A stretch of DNA of 35,021 nt from Prevotella sp. (GTDB lineage Bacteria > Bacteroidota > Bacteroidia > Bacteroidales > Bacteroidaceae). Under the pieces are notes generated by a model that was not told the origin of the DNA, searched no databases, and saw nothing but the letters and a program-made list of their open reading frames with translations. This document shows, piece after piece, positions 1 to 9,904 of this stretch; the stretch's first letter is position 1; each line of letters begins with the position of its first letter. The stretch is from assembly GCA_016286585.1 (NCBI GenBank), contig JAEETC010000019.1, positions 1 through 35,021 of the forward strand, given 5' to 3'. The translations under genes and the position numbers were made by a program.

Positions 1-577
1 CGATCAATGGTATCACCGACGAGTTCCCCTGATTCTGGTTCATAAGCACCGCCTTAATCATCGAGCAGCAGACGGCTCCGGCATCATCGAGGGCATGAGG
101 GTCGATGACGCGACGGATGTTCACGTCAATGGCCTTGTTCTTCTCGTAGATCTTCTGGAAGTATGGAGCCATGAAGGCCAGCAGTTTATGACGGGTGATC
201 ACATAGTCCCTATAGGTCTTGTCTCCCGTAGCCTGATAGGCTGCCAACGCCCCGGAGTAGGTGACACCCCACTCATAGCTCGTCAGTCGGAACCCACCCT
301 GTTTCAGATAGGTATCGGCGGTGGCCTTACTCATGTCGGTAACGCGCTCGCCGGTATTCTTGTCCACCAGTTCGGCAGGAGTCTCCGACTCGATATATTT
401 CAGCACACGGTCCATGACGGCCTTCACATCAGCGGCCTTCGAGACACCATAGCCCACCCGGTAGGCAGGTTTCATGAGGTGCAACGGTGTATTGTTGTCG
501 TTAATGGTCTCACTGGGCTGGGCTGTAGCCGACATTGCGGCAATGACGGCCAGCATCATCAAGATGGTCTTTTTCAT
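1..577 (-). CDS. GH105-like unsaturated rhamnogalacturonyl hydrolase, partial (3' end beyond window)
   Basis: Reading the minus strand from the ATG at 577 gives 192 codons that stay open to the left edge, so the C-terminal part is missing. The protein starts with a signal peptide (MKKTILMMLAVIAAMSATAQ). The segments YEWGVTYSGALAAYQATGD and DPHALDDAGAVC are typical of the N-terminal half of the alpha/alpha-barrel in GH88/GH105 enzymes; the Asp pair at 164-165 is in the right place for one of the two invariant catalytic aspartates. These enzymes hydrate the 4,5-unsaturated galacturonate left at the non-reducing end by pectin lyases. It begins 12 nt after the GH2 stop codon, so it is the fourth gene visible in the operon that starts at 9856. 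Family call is from remembered motifs; the second catalytic Asp is not in view. The linkage it cuts is inferred from the PL11 genes upstream. Confidence 0.82.
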   Translation of the reverse strand, partial: MKKTILMMLAVIAAMSATAQPSETINDNNTPLHLMKPAYRVGYGVSKAADVKAVMDRVLKYIESETPAELVDKNTGERVTDMSKATADTYLKQGGFRLTSYEWGVTYSGALAAYQATGDKTYRDYVITRHKLLAFMAPYFQKIYEKNKAIDVNIRRVIDPHALDDAGAVCCSMIKAVLMNQNQGNSSVIPLI

Positions 578-589
578 ATCCTTTGTTAT

Positions 590-3469
590 TTATTTAATCT
601 TCGGTTTCAGTTCATCGGGCGACTCGTTGGTGAACATGCTGACCTGCGGCCCGTCCTTGGTGAAAAAGTCGGTGATCACCTTCGGGTCGAGGGTCAGCGT
701 GGGCTGGAAGTCGTCGCTCTGCATATAGCTGAGGATCGTCTGACGCATCTGCCGCGCCACAACCCGACGGTCGAGGTTGTTGTCGATATCCATGGTGGTC
801 ATGAGCAGCTTGCCCTTCAGCACATTGGCCTCAATGAGCATACCCAGCTTACGCGAGACGTGCCAGGTGTCAATGGGCTGGATGGGGGGCTGATAGTCGG
901 CAGGCAGTTCCATGAGGTTCATCACCTGTGCCCGGTTCAGCAGCTCCCACCAGTTCAGGTTGCTCCAGTCATCGGTGGGGAACCCATACTTGAAGAGCGG
1001 ATGCTGGTTGTCGATATAGGCACCGGTGGTATGCGGCGGACGCATCTTAAACCACGAGGTGTTCCAGAACACAGGCAGGTAATGCTGTACGACATCGCGG
1101 CCCAGGCGCACCTTACCGGCAGCCGTCAGCAACACCTTGCCACCTTTCTTCAACACAGAGATGGCCTTGGCGTCGAGCGAATCTGTGATGAATATATCGC
1201 CGCTCTCCTCACTCCTCACCCCACAACTATCGGGATAGACCCAGAAATCCCAATGGTTCCACACCTGCTTGCCGATATGGACCTTCAGCGTCAGTTTGCA
1301 GGGCTCGCTGATGCTGTCGAGGGGAACGACAACGGAGCCGATCTGCACGTTCTTGCCAATAGGGATACTGTCAGACGAGAGAGGACCTTCCGTCACAATC
1401 TGCTCACCACATGTGATGATATAAGACTTCCGGATGGGGGAAATATTTCCGTAGAGGGCGTTGTAGACCTCGATGGGCACCCGCAAGGTGTCGGCCGACG
1501 TATAGACAAACTTCAGGAAGCGGGCCAGCGGCACCAACGGCGAACAGAACTCCCGCCACTCGTTGGCAAACATATAACCCTTCTCCCGCCAATGTACATT
1601 CAGCGGTCCGACGAGGGCCGTTCCCTGACCGCTGTAGTCGTTGAGCGACAACAACTGGAAACCGGCATAGTCCTTTGTACGCAGGTTGCGCTCGATCTCA
1701 TATTTATAACAGAGAGTCTGGAGCCGGCCGCTGGCCATAAGGAACTTTCCGGCCTGCTGCTCCATACCGTTCTCACGGAGCAGGTCGCGGAAGATCTCAA
1801 AGTTACGGGCCTTATAGGCTCCCGTGTACTCGACAATCTCGTTGAAGTCGGGGAAGGCACACCACTGTCCCTGTTCATGGGCGATGATGGGACTGTTGTT
1901 AGGCTCACTGCCCTTATAGTTGCGGGGATACTCTATCTGACTGAAGTAGTCATCATCGGCATGAGGGGCATGTTTGTCCCAGTCAAGGCCGCGTGCCCCA
2001 CCCTTCACATGATACTCCGAACCATCGTCCCAGGCCCAACCGCCACCGACGGAGGCTCCGCAGTAGAGGCGCGACGGGTCGTAGTGCTTCATCGTCTTCA
2101 CCCATTCGTTACAGTAGGCCACCCAGTTGCCGGCAGGCTCATTGCCGGCAGCCATCATCACGAACGAGGGGTGATGGCCATAGGTATCCACAATCCGCTT
2201 CGACTCCTCCAACAGATACTGGTCGATCTTCTGTCCCTGTCGGAGCTTCACACCGTGATTCGGCCACGAGGGTCCCTCCGGCTGGAGATAAATGCCGAGC
2301 TTGTCGGCTGCTGCAAAGGCGGCCTCCGGCGGACAGTAGGAATGGAAGCGCACATGATTCAGGCCGTATTCCTTCACCTTGGTCAAGATACTCATCCACG
2401 ATTCCTCATCTGTCGGGGGATAGCCGGTCTCGGGGAAGCAGCAGTTCTCCACCGTTCCGCGAAGCCACACAGGACGGTCGTTGACATACAGCTGGCGCCC
2501 TTTCACACAGATTGTCCGCACGCCAAAGGTAGTCTCGTAATAGTCATTGCCCACGCTTATACCTAATCTATATAGCTGTGGAGAGAACTCGTCCCAAGGT
2601 ATCATAGAACCCGTCGGGATGCGCAGTTTCATCGTATGGCCGGTGATGTTCTGAAGCCACGTGAGAGGCGTGTCTTTATAGTTTTCATTTCCTGGTCTGA
2701 CAGGTTCCACCGACACCATCATATAATCATCATAGAACATAGGATTGATGTCGCCGCCAAACACCACAGTCGCCTGTATCACACCATCCACCGGTTCCGT
2801 ATTGAGCTTGACCTGACGGATGAAGATATCCTTCTCTTGGGCCCGAAGCTCCATCAGTCCGGTGATACCGTTCCAGTTACCCTGGGTCTGGTCGGTCACG
2901 CTGTGCGAGTCCTGCCCGACACAGACATTCTCGATACCATTGTAGACACAGACGGCAATCGTATTCCGACTTCCGGGAACGAGGAAGCGCGTCACGTCAT
3001 ACTGATGGGGTGTGGAGAGCGACCGCTGAAGGCCCACCTCCCGACCGTTGATATAGACGATGGTCTCGATATGCGGGCGTTCCAGAAAGAGGGTCACGTT
3101 CTTAGACTTCCAGTCTCTCGGCACATAGACACTCCGTTTGTACCAGGCCTTACCCACGTAATGTTTCTCAGGCGTCAGGAAGAACGGGAACTTCACGTTA
3201 CCCTCCCGCCGATACTGTTCCATCCAAGGATTAAAGTAGTACGACGAGTCGTAGGTCGAGCCCGTCCAACGGGTGTCGACCGTCACAGGATCACCCTTCC
3301 CGTTGGTCAGCAGCGAACCGGGCAGCATCACATAGTCGTTGTAACTGACGGAGTCGCCAAGGGACAGGTCCCACGACCCTGCGAGACTGATCACATCCTG
3401 AGCTTGGACCATACTGCCGCACAACAGTGTCAGCAGGACAGAGAGAGAACATGCGTGAAATCTTCCCAT
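590..3469 (-). CDS. Secreted GH2 family beta-glycosidase (probable beta-galactosidase)
   Basis: 959 aa with an N-terminal signal peptide ending near VQAQ. Residues about 25-220 form the GH2 sugar-binding jelly roll (YVGKAWYKRSVYVP, WNGITGLMELR), followed by an immunoglobulin-like domain and a TIM barrel beginning around residue 330 (YVNDRPVWLRGT). Two glutamates fit the retaining mechanism: E444 in AGNEPAGNW as acid/base and E532 in AHEQGQW as nucleophile, 88 residues apart. A long C-terminal region follows the barrel. The gene lies 12 nt after a PL11 lyase and 12 nt before a GH105 gene. From this context it probably removes beta-linked sugars, such as galactose side chains, from RG-I oligosaccharides. 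GH2 also includes beta-glucuronidases and beta-mannosidases, and the sequence alone does not decide the substrate. A long open frame on the opposite strand (95-2566) is a codon-bias shadow. Confidence 0.88.
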   Translation of the reverse strand: MGRFHACSLSVLLTLLCGSMVQAQDVISLAGSWDLSLGDSVSYNDYVMLPGSLLTNGKGDPVTVDTRWTGSTYDSSYYFNPWMEQYRREGNVKFPFFLTPEKHYVGKAWYKRSVYVPRDWKSKNVTLFLERPHIETIVYINGREVGLQRSLSTPHQYDVTRFLVPGSRNTIAVCVYNGIENVCVGQDSHSVTDQTQGNWNGITGLMELRAQEKDIFIRQVKLNTEPVDGVIQATVVFGGDINPMFYDDYMMVSVEPVRPGNENYKDTPLTWLQNITGHTMKLRIPTGSMIPWDEFSPQLYRLGISVGNDYYETTFGVRTICVKGRQLYVNDRPVWLRGTVENCCFPETGYPPTDEESWMSILTKVKEYGLNHVRFHSYCPPEAAFAAADKLGIYLQPEGPSWPNHGVKLRQGQKIDQYLLEESKRIVDTYGHHPSFVMMAAGNEPAGNWVAYCNEWVKTMKHYDPSRLYCGASVGGGWAWDDGSEYHVKGGARGLDWDKHAPHADDDYFSQIEYPRNYKGSEPNNSPIIAHEQGQWCAFPDFNEIVEYTGAYKARNFEIFRDLLRENGMEQQAGKFLMASGRLQTLCYKYEIERNLRTKDYAGFQLLSLNDYSGQGTALVGPLNVHWREKGYMFANEWREFCSPLVPLARFLKFVYTSADTLRVPIEVYNALYGNISPIRKSYIITCGEQIVTEGPLSSDSIPIGKNVQIGSVVVPLDSISEPCKLTLKVHIGKQVWNHWDFWVYPDSCGVRSEESGDIFITDSLDAKAISVLKKGGKVLLTAAGKVRLGRDVVQHYLPVFWNTSWFKMRPPHTTGAYIDNQHPLFKYGFPTDDWSNLNWWELLNRAQVMNLMELPADYQPPIQPIDTWHVSRKLGMLIEANVLKGKLLMTTMDIDNNLDRRVVARQMRQTILSYMQSDDFQPTLTLDPKVITDFFTKDGPQVSMFTNESPDELKPKIK

Positions 3470-3481
3470 GAGTCTGATCGT

Positions 3482-5653
3482 TTATTTGATTACTTTTTTG
3501 CCATTGATGATATAGAGGCCCTTCCCGGGAGCCTTTACCCGGACACCCGTCAGACTGTAACAAGCACCATCACCCTGCTCCTCGAAGCGCACCGTCTGGA
3601 TGCCCGTCGTGTTGTTATAGGCACCGATGTAGTCGGGCAGGTAGAAGCCGAGGTGCGGCGGTTGGTTGTAGGCGGTATTCTGCCAAGCCACAGCCATACG
3701 GTAGGTGTGGTCGTGCATCAGCGTGGGGAAACGGTAGTCGGTCTCGTAGGCTGTCGAATAGACGTTCAGCGTGGCGTTGTCGGTCTTACTCCAAAGGATG
3801 ACCTCTTCGCGCCAATCACCGAAGATGTCGGCAGCCAGACAGGGCGTCGCCTTCGTGCCGTTACAAGACGAGGAATTACCCATCGAACTGGCACCGATGG
3901 CCGACAGACCCGGTCCTAACATCAGACTGCTTTTGCCGTACTTGCTGATAGTGATACCGTCAAGCAGCTCGTCGAGTTCATCACCGTCCCAATAGATGCG
4001 GAAGTTCATCGAGGGTTTCGAAGAACCCGCCTGTTCGCCGGTGATGGCATTGAAGGGATTCTGGTTACGGCTGCCACTATCGAAGCCACCGTAGGAAGAC
4101 CAGAACTCATAGCCTCGACTGTCGGCCACGATGTCGGCCGCCAGACCGCGTCCGTTATCCTGGCCCTTCTGTCCGCCCTTCCAGATAATCTCTCCCGTAG
4201 CGGCATCGTGGAGATCCCAGGCATAGTCGCCCTTCTCCTCATGCACATCGAAGAGTTCCAGTCCGGGACGGTCGGGATCGAGGTCACCCAGATGGATGGC
4301 ATCTCCATGACCGAAACCAACGGCATAAAGTATCTTTCCGTCATCGTCGAGAGCTGCCGAGCCCCAGACGATCTCGTCTTTTCCGTCACCGTCAACATCA
4401 CCGATAGAAAGGTTGTGGTTACCATTGGCATACATCGTATAACGGCCCAGTCCGGAGGTACACACCTCAGGCGTAAACGACTCCGTCTGGCCGTCAGCAT
4501 CCATCACACTATAGCTGTCCTTCTTGTCTGAGTTGTGCAGCCAACGGGTCTTCAGCTCCTGCCCGTCGAAGTCTACCGCCCAGATATAGGCATAGGTATA
4601 GTAACCGCGACAGAAGATGCCGCTCGGATTCTCGTCAGGACCGCCTAAATAGGCGACAGCAGCCAGATAGCGCTCACCACGGTTGCCATAGTCGCCACGG
4701 TCTTTCTTGCCGCTGCGGTCGTCCCAGTTGAAAGTGCCTTCGGCCTCACTCAGTTCTGCTTTGGCGTTACGGTTGGGGTAGTAAGCGATGGTGTGGATGG
4801 CAGCTCCTGTCATACCATCGAACACGGTGAGATATTCCTGTCCGCCATTGATGCGACCTGCACTAGTGCGCCAGTCTTTCGTATTGTCGGCAGCCTTGAT
4901 ATTGTCATCGGTAGCGGCCTGGTTCACGTAATTACCCAGTCCGTCCTTCGACCCTGGGGCGGTCTTGCACATCAGTTCGGCATATCCGTTCTTATCAAAG
5001 TCATAGACCATGAACTGCGTATAGTGGGCACCTGCACGGATATTTACACCCAAGTCGATACGCCAGAGCAATTCGCAATTCGACGCGGTACCATTCACAA
5101 TCTTATAGCAATCGAGGAACACATTGTCGGTCTTGTCGCTCTGGGAGTTGTCCTTCGAGGTCGAAGGGTCCCACTTCACGAAGATCTCATACTGTCCGTC
5201 ACCGTCGACATCGCCCACCGAGCAGTCGTTAGGTGAGTAGGTGCCTCCCTGGGCACCTGTCTCCGGACGCTCGAGCTTCAGTTCGAGATAGCTCTTGGCC
5301 CAGGGCTTCACGGTTTCCGATGCCCTGATGACAAGAGCATCCGAATGGACGTCGTAAGCCCACACCTCAAACTCATCGTCAGCCGTGCCGTCGACGCTCA
5401 TCGACGTGGCGCCAGTGATATTCTCAGCCACAGGCGTACCATTCTTCAAGAGGGTAAACGCCGTGCCCGGGGTATCAGTCCCCAACAACCGCCAGCTGAC
5501 GAACACCTTCCCCGCCGTCGTAGGGAATGCCACCAGCCCGCGGTCCAGCTTCTCCATCTGACTCTGTGGCGTGCTCAACGATTTCTGCGCATGGCTGCCG
5601 ACAGCCCATGCCAGCAGCCCGCACATGACAAATAATTTGCCTAGTAGTTTCAT
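3482..5653 (-). CDS. Rhamnogalacturonan endolyase, PL11, with C-terminal tail
   Basis: 723 aa with a signal peptide ending near SHAQ. The mature protein starts with the PL11 signature LDRGLVAFPTTAGKVFVSWR and continues through metal-binding, propeller-type repeats such as GDVDGDGQYEI, DFDKNGYAEL and GDVDGDGKDEI. It ends in WQNTAYNQPPHLGFYLPD, all typical of YesW/YesX-type rhamnogalacturonan lyases, which cut the rhamnose-galacturonate bond of RG-I by beta-elimination. Length is about family average plus a short tail (residues about 690-723) ending KGLYIINGKKVIK, a Prevotella-type C-terminal motif that may be a sorting signal. It starts 9 nt after the larger PL11 gene and ends 12 nt before GH2, so it is cotranscribed. 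Endo mode is inferred from YesW; YesX-like members act exo, and the deciding loop cannot be judged by eye. Confidence 0.93.
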   Translation of the reverse strand: MKLLGKLFVMCGLLAWAVGSHAQKSLSTPQSQMEKLDRGLVAFPTTAGKVFVSWRLLGTDTPGTAFTLLKNGTPVAENITGATSMSVDGTADDEFEVWAYDVHSDALVIRASETVKPWAKSYLELKLERPETGAQGGTYSPNDCSVGDVDGDGQYEIFVKWDPSTSKDNSQSDKTDNVFLDCYKIVNGTASNCELLWRIDLGVNIRAGAHYTQFMVYDFDKNGYAELMCKTAPGSKDGLGNYVNQAATDDNIKAADNTKDWRTSAGRINGGQEYLTVFDGMTGAAIHTIAYYPNRNAKAELSEAEGTFNWDDRSGKKDRGDYGNRGERYLAAVAYLGGPDENPSGIFCRGYYTYAYIWAVDFDGQELKTRWLHNSDKKDSYSVMDADGQTESFTPEVCTSGLGRYTMYANGNHNLSIGDVDGDGKDEIVWGSAALDDDGKILYAVGFGHGDAIHLGDLDPDRPGLELFDVHEEKGDYAWDLHDAATGEIIWKGGQKGQDNGRGLAADIVADSRGYEFWSSYGGFDSGSRNQNPFNAITGEQAGSSKPSMNFRIYWDGDELDELLDGITISKYGKSSLMLGPGLSAIGASSMGNSSSCNGTKATPCLAADIFGDWREEVILWSKTDNATLNVYSTAYETDYRFPTLMHDHTYRMAVAWQNTAYNQPPHLGFYLPDYIGAYNNTTGIQTVRFEEQGDGACYSLTGVRVKAPGKGLYIINGKKVIK

Positions 5654-5662
5654 TTTTCCTTT

Positions 5663-8600
5663 TTATTTGATGATGATTTTCTTTCCGTTCTTGATGTAGA
5701 TACCCTTCTGCTGCGGCTCTCCCGTCAGTCTGCGACCGTCTAAGGAGTACCATACTCCCTCGCTTTCGGAGAGGGCTGGGGTGAGGTTCCTGATGTCAGT
5801 CGGCTGGTCCGTCACCTTCAGCCTGCCTTCCTTCTTCAGCAGTTGCGTGGTGTCCCAGTAAAGGCCGTCGGGCAGTTCCGGCAGGTTGACGACGGTGTTC
5901 GAGGTCGTCTGCAGGGCACCGACCTTCCACAGCACCACCTCGTCGCCAGCCTTCAATCCCGAAGCCAGAATATTAATCTCGCCTGTCACCATCATGGTTC
6001 CTTCCACATTCACCGGCGAGACCTGGATGCCAGTTCTACCTTTCTGCACTTTAAGATCCAGAACTTTTACTGTCGTAAGACCTTTGCCTGTGATATTGAC
6101 CCCTCCAATAAGCCTTCCGATGCTGACGTCACGGCCATTATTCGGAAAATCACCTCTGACAGTGGCCTTTCCCAACCCATACGAGTTGTTCCACTGGAGC
6201 AGCGGATCATATTGACCGGTTTTTGTCTTTAAGAAATTCAATTCACCTTCAAACTGGCTCCAGTCGCCCTGCATATTGCAGCGTACACTAGTCACATGCA
6301 CTGCCAGATTACCTTTACCCATTAACTTTCCTTTGTAGTCGCAACGGGCATCAAGATACCAGTTTCCGCCACCTCCTTCAGGTACAACCATAGTCGTCGT
6401 GTTCGAGGAATAGCTGTTGATATTGTCGGGATCCTTCAGCGTTCCACCATTCAGCACCACCGTATCAGGGTATTGATGAATATTACCAAGTTCACCTGCC
6501 TGGACTATGCCCTGACGGAGTATAAGCTTACTGAACATACACGACCCGCCCATCACCAAGGTGCCGTCGCCGGTCTTCTCCAGATAAGACTTGCCCGTCT
6601 GACTGATTTTCCCCTTCAAGGTCAGCGTCCTTACAGGCAAGGCTATCACACCACCGCCTTCCCCAAGGATCAGGTTCTGGGAGGTCGTCACATCAGGTTT
6701 ATTTGCCATCAGCGAGAGGCCCCCGCCGTGCTGCAGGTTAATCGGATTATTGACACCTCCCAACGCACCGTATTCGGCACCGTCGGAATGAGCCAAAGCC
6801 GATACCGTCACCGTGCCGCCGTCAATCACAACGCCACCGGTAAATTTGTTTACGGTGTTGATAGTCAGATTAGCAGCACCCATCTTGAACAACGAACCAT
6901 CGCCAACAATGCCGCCATTACCGTACAACGTAAAGTCACGTTCCTCATTGGCAAAGACGACACTCGACGGAGCCACATCCTCTCTGATATCTACCACATT
7001 CGCATACGCTCCATCATCAAACGTTACCCTGTCGCCCGTCACGAAGGCCACCCTCGTTCCGTCGGGCAACAGGAAGTTCTCCGTGTTGTTAAAGTCCCAT
7101 ATATAACTATCATCACCTGTCCATTTCACATCCAATGGCGAACGTGTGGCTTGCAGAACCAGATAGATACGTGAGAAGCCATCCTCATTGGTCTCTTTGG
7201 TGAGATAGCATTTCATGCCGCTAAGGCCTTCAATGACGATATCCTCTAGATTGCCGACAAACTCATTAGCCTGCAGGATCTCATACTTCCCTTCAGGCAT
7301 ATTGGTCTGGCCATCCTCCAGGTTAGGGATGAAACGGAACACGGGAGCCTTGTATTCCGGACCATACTGCCAGTCCTTGGTCTCAATGACAAGTTTCGAG
7401 GCACCTATTGCATCACATATATTATGATCGAAATCTTCCTTCTTATTGAACAAGTCCAGCTCAAGCACTGAGCCAAAGCCAAGCCTGAGTGTATCGACAC
7501 TCATGCTACCATAGCCATGATTACCACCAGGCCTGATGACTGAGCCATACTCTACCTCAATATCCTGAAATTTTGTCCCTGAATCTGGTGTGGTTTCCAT
7601 TTTGGCAAAGCGGTTCAGCCAGAGGCGGCTATCTTTTAGTCCCTTGTTAAGCACTATCGTACCTGCCCATACATCAGTCGGGCCTCCATAGCTCTGTATT
7701 CCGTCACCCTCCAGCCTAAGTATGCCGTCGCCCTGCTTCACAAGGCGGATGTTGCTCCCGGAAAGATCTCCCATGGAAGTCCTCTCCATCCTGAGGGTAT
7801 GGGTATAATAGCCGTATTCTATGTTGTTGTTATCGTCATGACCCTGAACCCACGACGGGGCATTGTCGATGATAACGGCAGGCAGGCAGGGCTCTGTCAC
7901 GGTCACTTCCATATCGCCGGTTTCTGCCAGAAGCACCTGGGCCTCATTATGCTCACTGGAGATAGTGCCGCCATTCTTGATTTCCACTCTTCCCGTCATC
8001 GTCAGGGGCGGAGGAGCCTGGGTGATACCCTCCAGTTCGCCGAGGAAATAACTCACGTGAGGCGGCTGGTTGTAGCCGCACATCTGCCAGGCCATCGCCT
8101 GACGGTACTGGTGGTCGCTCCACAGCGTGGGGATGCGCCAGTCGGTGGGGATGGTCGTGGTATAGATGCGGATCTTGTTGTCCTTGGTGCGGGTGATGAC
8201 CTCCTCGCGCCAGTCGCCGAGGATATCTCCCTGGTAACAGGGTGTTCCCTTGGTGTCGTTGTTGGTCATCGAACCCTTCAATGTCTCTATCGCGCCCGTA
8301 CCATATTTATATATAGTGACGGCCGTGTTCTTACCCTGACTGGAATAGTCCTGGCTTTCCTCCAGCAGGTCACCGTCCCAGTAGATGCGGAAATTCTGGG
8401 TGATATTGCTCTTCGTTCCGCCAGGCAGCGGCGCGTTGATGACCGAGCTGATCAGACCGGGATCGCGGCTTGACACACCCTGACAGCCGGGATAGTCGTT
8501 GGTGAAGTTACCCATCATAGCGCGCCCGTCGTCATCACCAGCCGTGTAGCGATAGTATAGCTTCGAGGTGGTGGCATCGCGATAGTTGTTGCCCGGGTTG

Positions 8601-9856
8601 TCCTCGTTGCAGGCGAAGATCTCATGCCCGTGGATATAGGGATTGAAGTCGCCCTGATGCTGGGCGTCACCATGACCTAAGCCCGTGGTCGAGAGCCCAT
8701 GACCGTTATCGTCGATCACCATCGAACCGAAGCAGATCTCGTCGCGTCCGTCCCAGTCCACATCGGCGATGGCGTAGTTGTGGTAACCCTGTCCGTACCA
8801 GGGAGAGCCTGCCGTATTATTCGTCCAGTGCCAGCGCTCCGTCAGCTCATGGGTCTGGGGATCCACGTCGAGCGCCACCATCTTATGACGCGTATAGATG
8901 CCGCGAGCGAGGAAGATGCTCGCATGACGGCCGTCGAGACAGGGAGCGCCGAAGAAGTGCTTCGTCGAGCGGTGGCCGTAGCCGTCGCCCCAGGCAGCTT
9001 CCAGATTGGTCTCGCCGTCCTCCAGTCGCTTCAGCGGATAGTCCATCACCTGATAGGGCTTGCCCGTCGCACCGTCCATATAGACCAGATATTCGTCGCC
9101 CTGATGCACGAACCACTGTCCTGTGCTGGTGGCACCCAGATAGTTCTTCGTCGCGTCACCGATCACCTGCGTCGTGCCGTCGGCCATGTGGATCACCGTT
9201 CCGTCAGAGGCACGCATCACAGCCTCTGCCCGTCCATCCTCATCCCAGTCGTAAGCGATGATGTTCTGCTCGTTGTTCTGGAAGTCGGCCATGTTCGGCC
9301 CGAGTTCTATCCACCAGAGTTTCTGACCGTTGAGCTTATACACCTCGATGATGAAGTATTCGCCCTCATAGCCCGCCTTCTGGTAACTGGTGCCTGCCCA
9401 ACTCTGGTTGTCGAACTTGATCAGGATCTCCAGTTCACCGTCGCCGTCCACATCGGCACAGCAGGCATCGTTGGGCACGTAGGTCGACTTCAGGTCGCCG
9501 TGATCAGGCGTGATCTCCAACCATTTCTGCGCCCACACGGTGGCAGGCTTCGAGTGCTCACCCTCCTGACCGTTCACAACGGCGGTCACCGTGTAGGTAC
9601 TGCTCTCCGTTCCACCGTCGGCATCCAGGAAATTGGTTGTCTGGAGTGGAATCTCGGCATTGATCTTCGTGCCGTCGCGGTAGATGTTATACGTCACATC
9701 ATAATACTCCTCGGCCAACACGCGCCAGGAGCAGAACACCCCCGTGTCAGTCTTCACAGCCACCAGCCCGCGGTCCAAACGGTCTGTCATACGCTGCGCA
9801 ACGGCAGGAACGACAGACAAACAGAGCAGTAATACCACCAAAAAGTATTTCTTCAT
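5663..9856 (-). CDS. Large secreted PL11 rhamnogalacturonan lyase fused to PATR-type beta-strand repeats
   Basis: 1397 aa, about twice a normal PL11. A signal peptide (MKKYFLVVLLLCLSVVPAVA) is followed by a complete PL11 module at about 22-605 (LDRGLVAVKTDTGVFCSWR; CADVDGDGELEI; WQMCGYNQPPHVSYFLGEL). Residues about 610-1360 are Gly/Asn-rich and beta-strand-like. They contain at least three segments resembling autotransporter-associated (PATR) repeats: near 705-745 (GDGILRLEGDG, then GTIVLNKG), near 990-1020 (FTGGVVIDGGTVTVSA) and near 1090-1120 (LEKTGDGTLVMGG). This suggests a beta-helix extension that displays or anchors the lyase on the cell surface or binds polymer. There is no autotransporter barrel; the protein ends in the tail GIYIKNGKKIIIK. 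The tail is preceded by LTPALSESEG, encoded by a palindromic repeat-like DNA segment. It is the first gene of the operon, with a good promoter upstream. Confidence 0.92.
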   Translation of the reverse strand: MKKYFLVVLLLCLSVVPAVAQRMTDRLDRGLVAVKTDTGVFCSWRVLAEEYYDVTYNIYRDGTKINAEIPLQTTNFLDADGGTESSTYTVTAVVNGQEGEHSKPATVWAQKWLEITPDHGDLKSTYVPNDACCADVDGDGELEILIKFDNQSWAGTSYQKAGYEGEYFIIEVYKLNGQKLWWIELGPNMADFQNNEQNIIAYDWDEDGRAEAVMRASDGTVIHMADGTTQVIGDATKNYLGATSTGQWFVHQGDEYLVYMDGATGKPYQVMDYPLKRLEDGETNLEAAWGDGYGHRSTKHFFGAPCLDGRHASIFLARGIYTRHKMVALDVDPQTHELTERWHWTNNTAGSPWYGQGYHNYAIADVDWDGRDEICFGSMVIDDNGHGLSTTGLGHGDAQHQGDFNPYIHGHEIFACNEDNPGNNYRDATTSKLYYRYTAGDDDGRAMMGNFTNDYPGCQGVSSRDPGLISSVINAPLPGGTKSNITQNFRIYWDGDLLEESQDYSSQGKNTAVTIYKYGTGAIETLKGSMTNNDTKGTPCYQGDILGDWREEVITRTKDNKIRIYTTTIPTDWRIPTLWSDHQYRQAMAWQMCGYNQPPHVSYFLGELEGITQAPPPLTMTGRVEIKNGGTISSEHNEAQVLLAETGDMEVTVTEPCLPAVIIDNAPSWVQGHDDNNNIEYGYYTHTLRMERTSMGDLSGSNIRLVKQGDGILRLEGDGIQSYGGPTDVWAGTIVLNKGLKDSRLWLNRFAKMETTPDSGTKFQDIEVEYGSVIRPGGNHGYGSMSVDTLRLGFGSVLELDLFNKKEDFDHNICDAIGASKLVIETKDWQYGPEYKAPVFRFIPNLEDGQTNMPEGKYEILQANEFVGNLEDIVIEGLSGMKCYLTKETNEDGFSRIYLVLQATRSPLDVKWTGDDSYIWDFNNTENFLLPDGTRVAFVTGDRVTFDDGAYANVVDIREDVAPSSVVFANEERDFTLYGNGGIVGDGSLFKMGAANLTINTVNKFTGGVVIDGGTVTVSALAHSDGAEYGALGGVNNPINLQHGGGLSLMANKPDVTTSQNLILGEGGGVIALPVRTLTLKGKISQTGKSYLEKTGDGTLVMGGSCMFSKLILRQGIVQAGELGNIHQYPDTVVLNGGTLKDPDNINSYSSNTTTMVVPEGGGGNWYLDARCDYKGKLMGKGNLAVHVTSVRCNMQGDWSQFEGELNFLKTKTGQYDPLLQWNNSYGLGKATVRGDFPNNGRDVSIGRLIGGVNITGKGLTTVKVLDLKVQKGRTGIQVSPVNVEGTMMVTGEINILASGLKAGDEVVLWKVGALQTTSNTVVNLPELPDGLYWDTTQLLKKEGRLKVTDQPTDIRNLTPALSESEGVWYSLDGRRLTGEPQQKGIYIKNGKKIIIK
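5757..5786. repeat. REP-like palindromic segment inside the PL11 fusion gene
   Basis: CCCTC (5757-5761) and GAGGG (5771-5775) form a short stem, followed by CTGGGGTGAGG. On the minus strand this encodes LTPALSESEG directly before the C-terminal tail. The DNA resembles the CCTCACCCC-agCCCTCTCC class of dispersed repeats common between genes in many bacteria. That match is from memory; a second copy is not seen in this window. Confidence 0.45.
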
Positions 9857-9904
9857 TTTTCCTTATTTCTTATGAACAGATTCTATCTTATGCAGTTGAT
9901 GCCG

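Noticed and set aside
95..2566. Open plus-strand frame of 823 codons opposite the GH2 gene
   Set aside because: It lies fully antisense to a GH2 with intact catalytic residues, has no recognisable motifs, and follows from codon bias; similar long antisense frames occur opposite most genes here.
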